A stretch of DNA of 64,000 nt from Henricia sp. BOLD:AAB3569. Its lineage: Eukaryota > Echinodermata > Asteroidea > Spinulosida > Echinasteridae. The stretch's first letter is position 1, and every line of letters starts with the position of its first letter. Shown here one piece after another: positions 60,297-64,000 of the stretch. Location of the stretch: NCBI GenBank assembly GCA_037783545.1, contig JBBELK010000835.1, positions 62,001 to 126,000 on the forward strand, written 5' to 3'. The notes beneath the pieces were generated by a model. That model was not told the DNA's origin. It worked only from the letters and a program-made list of their open reading frames with translations, and ran no database searches. The translations under genes were made by a program, and so were the position numbers.

Positions 60297-60490
60297 AAGC
60301 CCGGTTCATACTTCACGCGAAAGCAAACGCGAACGCGAATCTCACGTCAATGTGACGTCAAACATTTCGCGGCGAACATTCGCGGAAGTTGAAACTAGTT
60401 CAACTTTTTGCGAATTCGCTGCGCGAAACAATCGTTGTGACGTCAAATTCGCATTCGCGTTCGCGTTCGCATGAAGTATGAACCGGGCTT
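60297..60490. mobile_element. 194-bp AGCCCGG MITE
   Basis: Perfect inverted ends aagcccggttcatacttc and gaagtatgaaccgggctt, followed internally by reiterated cgcgaac/gttcgcg phrases on both sides. MITEs with gcccggttcatac termini are known to me from several invertebrates (memory, not a search). It sits inside the 31-bp-TIR element. Confidence 0.75.
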
Positions 60491-60742
60491 AACGCGCGTG
60501 ATCAAACATCTATAACGCAGTGAATGCACAACATAGCAAAACGACAAGCTAATTTTGGTGAGTTTTTCCCGTTTACAAAAAAACACATTTATGAAGGGAA
60601 TAAAAGTAGGTTTGGCCAGTCTTTTACAATCCGTTTTAAACCGGCTTGAGTCCTCTGCGCTGACAGACATGATGTTTATGGTGTTTGTGCGTCACTCGTG
60701 CTGCATTTCGCCGTATAGCTCTGTGCACAAAATGTTGAGGGC

Positions 60743-60782
60743 TCAGGTAGCCAAAATGGCGATCTACTTTTTGGCTACCTGA
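60743..60782. repeat. Hairpin with 14-bp arms
   Basis: tcaggtagccaaaa at 60743-60756 pairs perfectly with ttttggctacctga at 60769-60782. The left arm and loop overlap a ccaaaatggcg YY1-like motif. Confidence 0.8.
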
Positions 60783-60840
60783 ACCTATGGCTGTGATTGG
60801 TCAATTATAAAATGGGCGGAGCTTACTGGATCGGTCTATT

Positions 60841-62434
60841 CATTCACAGAACAAATCATGCAACAGAAATTATTTGAACAAGAATCAAGGACACAAAATA
60901 CAACAAACAACATATCAAAAGTACAAATTGTTTTTTCCTCGGTGGAAAAGGGTTTTTGAAGCAGTTTTTTAGGGCTAAAATTTATTAATTAGTCTAGCAA
61001 CCTTCTTCAGTTTGCATGTTTCGTAATAGTGGGTGCATAGTAATCACAACCACTTGCAAGCAGACGACAGTCTCTCAGAAACTAGTCTGGTATAGCAGTT
61101 CGACCATTGAATATAGTTAACAGAGCCCCAAAATGTGAAAAACCGTGTTTGTTTCGTCTATTCGCTTTAACTTTAAAAGGCAGAGGATGAGAAAAACTTC
61201 ATCTGCTACGAAACGTCGTGTTTCACGATGATCTTTACACAAACGTGCACGGATTCCAGATAGGTAACAGACGAAATAGCGCCCTCAATTAAATATTTTG
61301 GTGAGAAAAAAAAACATGTTTCCACTCAGTGGAAACTATAACTTTTAGTTTGTTAATAAGTGATTTTGTATACACCAGCCAGTGTTGGAATACATTCTGT
61401 TGCAATTTGTTTTAGGTCAGGCACAATTTTCCTGTAAATTAACTGGACTACTTTATACAAAAGCAACTACACGCATACAGGGTTTTGTCAATGGATACTT
61501 GATCGTCCAAACAGGTTATGTCATGGTTTAGGGCCACTGGCCTGGACGCCATTAAAAGAAAGTGGCGCAATTCTCGATCTAGACCCTTCCATAACATTGG
61601 TCACTGCTTAGTCAACCGGAAACATAATGACATGATCAAGGTGTTATTATGAGGAGATTTAACCTTAGCAAAGGATATCTCCGTTTAATTCAAATGTGCC
61701 CTACTTTAGTTTTAATAATAATAGCAATATCTCGGTTTCGTTTTTTTAGAACCACACTGTACATGTACATTACATGAGAGCCATACACGCTATGACATTA
61801 ACAATCAACATTTATCAGCAGAAAGCCTTGTGCCAAATTAAGGACTGTGTGTAGCCATTAGTCATGAGACATTAAAGGTACACACCGGCCTACTGTTTAC
61901 ATGATTTAGTGATGTAGCAGCATTGACAATACTTTTTGACGGTCGTTGTGAAAAAAGATCATCAAAATATCCCGTAATTTACTAAAGAAGTGCAGAATTA
62001 ACAAAAACGGTCAAAAGACGGGTTATACGTACGCTTTACCAGCCGTTGCAACTACGCGCGAGCCTTACGACTTTGTCACAAAGATTCGTTCTTCTCCTAC
62101 TCAAGATATCTCCAATTTTCTGCTCACGATTTCACTGGACAGCCCGGACGACCGAATAGGAATTTCCGTTTTCTTTTGAAGAGTTGGCATTATGTTTTTT
62201 TCTTCACAAACGTACACCGGAGCAACACATCCAGCCGTGTGTGCACTGAGGCAATTTGCCGTGCTGCGCGGGGCAAATATCCTACACTCCACGGTAGCCT
62301 GCCGTAGCACGCGCTCGCTCCCGTTCTCTTCGGACTCTCGAAACAAACATTTATGTTCGAATTTTCATACCTATGTTCAACTTTGTTTCATACCTGTATA
62401 TAGGTCTCTCTTTTGTCAATTACTTATAAATATT
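60841..62434. other. Long interval with little recognisable content
   Basis: No gene was recognised on either strand. A perfect short hairpin, gtttccac/gtggaaac, lies at 61318-61336. A moderately GC-rich patch at 62040-62340 has overlapping frames of 81 and 95 codons on opposite strands without domain signatures. Confidence 0.4.
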
Positions 62435-62468
62435 GGGGGGGGGGGGGGGGGGCGGGGGGGGGGGGGGG
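62435..62468. repeat. Homopolymer G tract, 33 G with one C
   Basis: G18, then C at 62453, then G15. A strong G-quadruplex candidate on the plus strand and a likely site of length error or polymorphism. Confidence 0.95.
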
Positions 62469-62555
62469 ATCAGAGTTGAATTTGGTGCAGTTCTGCAGCA
62501 AGAAACTTTAATGCGGCTGGACACAAAACTAACTCGCAAGACCATGTGACTTTTC

Positions 62556-62574
62556 GGAACCAGAATCTGGTTCC
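62556..62574. repeat. Short palindrome ggaaccaga/tctggttcc
   Basis: Nine-base perfect arms around a single A. It shares the ggaacc/ggttcc core with the palindrome at the satellite edge, probably by chance. Confidence 0.8.
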
Positions 62575-63560
62575 AAAATGTCAAGTGACCTTGAATTTTT
62601 GAAAAATGCTCAAAAACGGCCAAATTTGACGGCGTCTTTTCAGGATAATTTACTATAGAAAGAGTTTCAGAATAATGTATGGGTCTATTTCGAGCCCAAA
62701 ATAGCCCAACAAAGTCGGTGTGTCCTTTAATTCATGGACTATGCCGAAACCCGTTTCATTTTTTTGGCAGTTTACTTACAAGGACTCGACAAGGTCTAAA
62801 CTTCAACACTGGTATAGCCAAATAAAGACGGAACTTAAAGGTATTCTACATGTTTGGTAATTGCCCTCCAAAAAATTATGAATTATCATATAAAATCTTA
62901 TTTGTTATCAAGATGGTAAAAACAGTATTCATCCTGAAGTGGCCCCATTCATGAGAAAAATGACAAAACTATTTGAATGCACAAAAACCATGCTTGGATT
63001 TTTCAGGTTTTCTGAAGTATTACTGCATGTGGCTGACATTTCTACAAGGTAATTTCCTTGACATAGGCTTTCAATTATACCAGTGTAAATCACGCCGTTT
63101 TTTAACAGTTTACCAATCATGTATACTATAGTACACCTTTTCAAATGAAATGAAGCAGTGAATGGAAAAAACAATGAAAATACATAAAACACCATTGCAA
63201 TTACTGATTTCTGAAGAAAATATGCATAGATCCCGTACCGCGAAAGCTGAAGCCACCAAGCACCATCACATTAGCTGCAATCATGTAAGACAGTTTGTGC
63301 TGTGAGGAACATGCATAGTTGTGTATTTTGTGCCAACATTGATGACCGATTTAAACAACAAAGGTTGCTCTATAAGATGACAGCTATTCGATTCAGTCTT
63401 CATGTATTACAACCACTCCCAAAATACTACATGGACAACTATTGAGCCATTAACATAAAAATTATTAACTGAAACACAGGATGGGAGCATGATCATGGTG
63501 CACACAGTAGCTTATTTTAAGCTTTGCTGAATGAAACAGGACATTTAATATACCAGTTAG
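62575..63560. other. Interval without recognised features
   Basis: AT-rich, unique-looking sequence on both strands; no coding motif, RNA gene or inverted repeat stood out. Confidence 0.4.
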
Positions 63561-63771
63561 GCAGTGTTGTAGTCGAGTCACTAATATCGAGTCCGAGTCC
63601 AAGTTACGAGTCATTAGACTCAAGTCCGACTCCGAGTCTCGAGTCACAAGTCAGTATAAGTCAATTGTTCGCCAAAATGAAAATGAATCTGCTATATAGT
63701 TTCGTTTACACAATATGCGAAATGTGACTCGAGTCGGACTCCAGTCCTGGACTCGAGTCCTAGAACACTGC
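63561..63771. mobile_element. GAGTC-rich MITE, 211 bp
   Basis: The left end gcagtgttgtagtcgagtc is inversely matched by the right end gactcgagtcctagaacactgc (one substitution and a small gap in the first part). The subterminal regions consist of reiterated cgagtc and gactc pentamers to hexamers. Flanks read agttag on the left and agttat on the right, a possible target-site duplication. The core at about 63656-63715 is AT-rich and non-coding. Confidence 0.7.
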
Positions 63772-64000
63772 AGTTATAGGCTTATCTGTATAAATCAAAG
63801 ATTGCAACATGTCCAGGTTCACAGATGACACAAGGGCCGAGTTCGAGCGGTCTGTTCATGATACTCGTTCTCGTGCCCGAATGATGGGAACACGACCCGA
63901 GAATACCACACGTTCAGAACAGGATCACACACCACCTACATGTATCAATAGATCGTGAACAGGTTACCTGTGTAAAGAACAGTCCGCCCGAACCAGTGGT
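63772..64000. other. Right edge of the window; nothing recognised
   Basis: Short unique-looking stretch with several tctcg/cgagt phrases but no clear inverted repeat or gene. It is cut by the window edge. Confidence 0.4.

Larger units (their letters stand above)
59494..60840. mobile_element. 1.35-kb element with perfect 31-bp TIRs and nested repeats
   Basis: The left end starts aatagaccgatccagtaagc and continues to ccgcccattt at 59524; the last 31 bases, ending ggtctatt at 60840, are its perfect reverse complement. Inside lie a TTAA-flanked repeat (59680-60245) and an AGCCCGG MITE (60297-60490), leaving roughly 590 bp of its own sequence, which has no recognised transposase. It begins one base after the preceding TIR element. 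No clear target-site duplication was seen. Confidence 0.75.

Noticed and set aside
62101-62479. Overlapping frames of 81 and 95 codons before the G-run
   Set aside because: Opposite-strand overlap, no domain signature, and one frame ends in the poly-G tract.
44488-62574. Relationship between the palindromes at 44488-44509 and 62556-62574, which share a ggttcc core
   Set aside because: Only the six-base core is shared, arm order differs, and no surrounding sequence matches, so chance is sufficient.

Overview
The window looks like animal (metazoan) nuclear DNA with no confident intact gene. The non-satellite part is AT-rich and packed with miniature inverted-repeat elements, LINE and Tc1/mariner-type fossils, CRE-like TGACGTCA motifs and TTAA-flanked repeats. 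That repertoire suggests a marine deuterostome, perhaps an echinoderm; this is inference from repeat style, because no diagnostic gene or rRNA is present.

Region 1 (1-44490) is one unbroken satellite array of about 217 head-to-tail copies of a 205-bp unit, with a 195-bp length variant. It continues beyond the left edge of the window. Copies share variants in blocks, giving higher-order repeats of 1434, 1620, 1640, 1846 and 1230 bp and two larger duplicated blocks at offsets of 6716 and 5333 bp. I saw no transposon inside it. The short open frames on its minus strand are by-products of the repeat: they lack ATG starts and the unit length is not a multiple of three.

Region 2 (44491-48904) starts at a perfect palindrome on the satellite edge. 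It holds a 372-bp tandem repeat, a fold-back, four diverged modules each headed by a DR1-type TGACCTTTGACCT motif, a GC-richer stretch with a broken coding-like remnant of unknown family, and a C25 tract.

Region 3 (48905-54900) is a nest of transposable elements: two copies of a dispersed repeat, a fold-back, a TTAA-flanked repeat split by two other elements, a decayed Tc1/mariner-superfamily transposon with long terminal inverted repeats, a tRNA-like SINE head, a 198-bp tandem repeat and a strong hairpin.

Region 4 (54901-64000) holds a 14-bp minisatellite inside an inverted-repeat element, the 3' end of a LINE between inverted repeats, a fragment resembling an S1 serine protease, a possible exon, a pre-miRNA-like hairpin, two adjacent TIR elements with further elements nested inside, a G-run, and a GAGTC-rich MITE. 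The whole reads as a satellite boundary, pericentromeric or another heterochromatin edge, passing into repeat-dense intergenic or intronic DNA.
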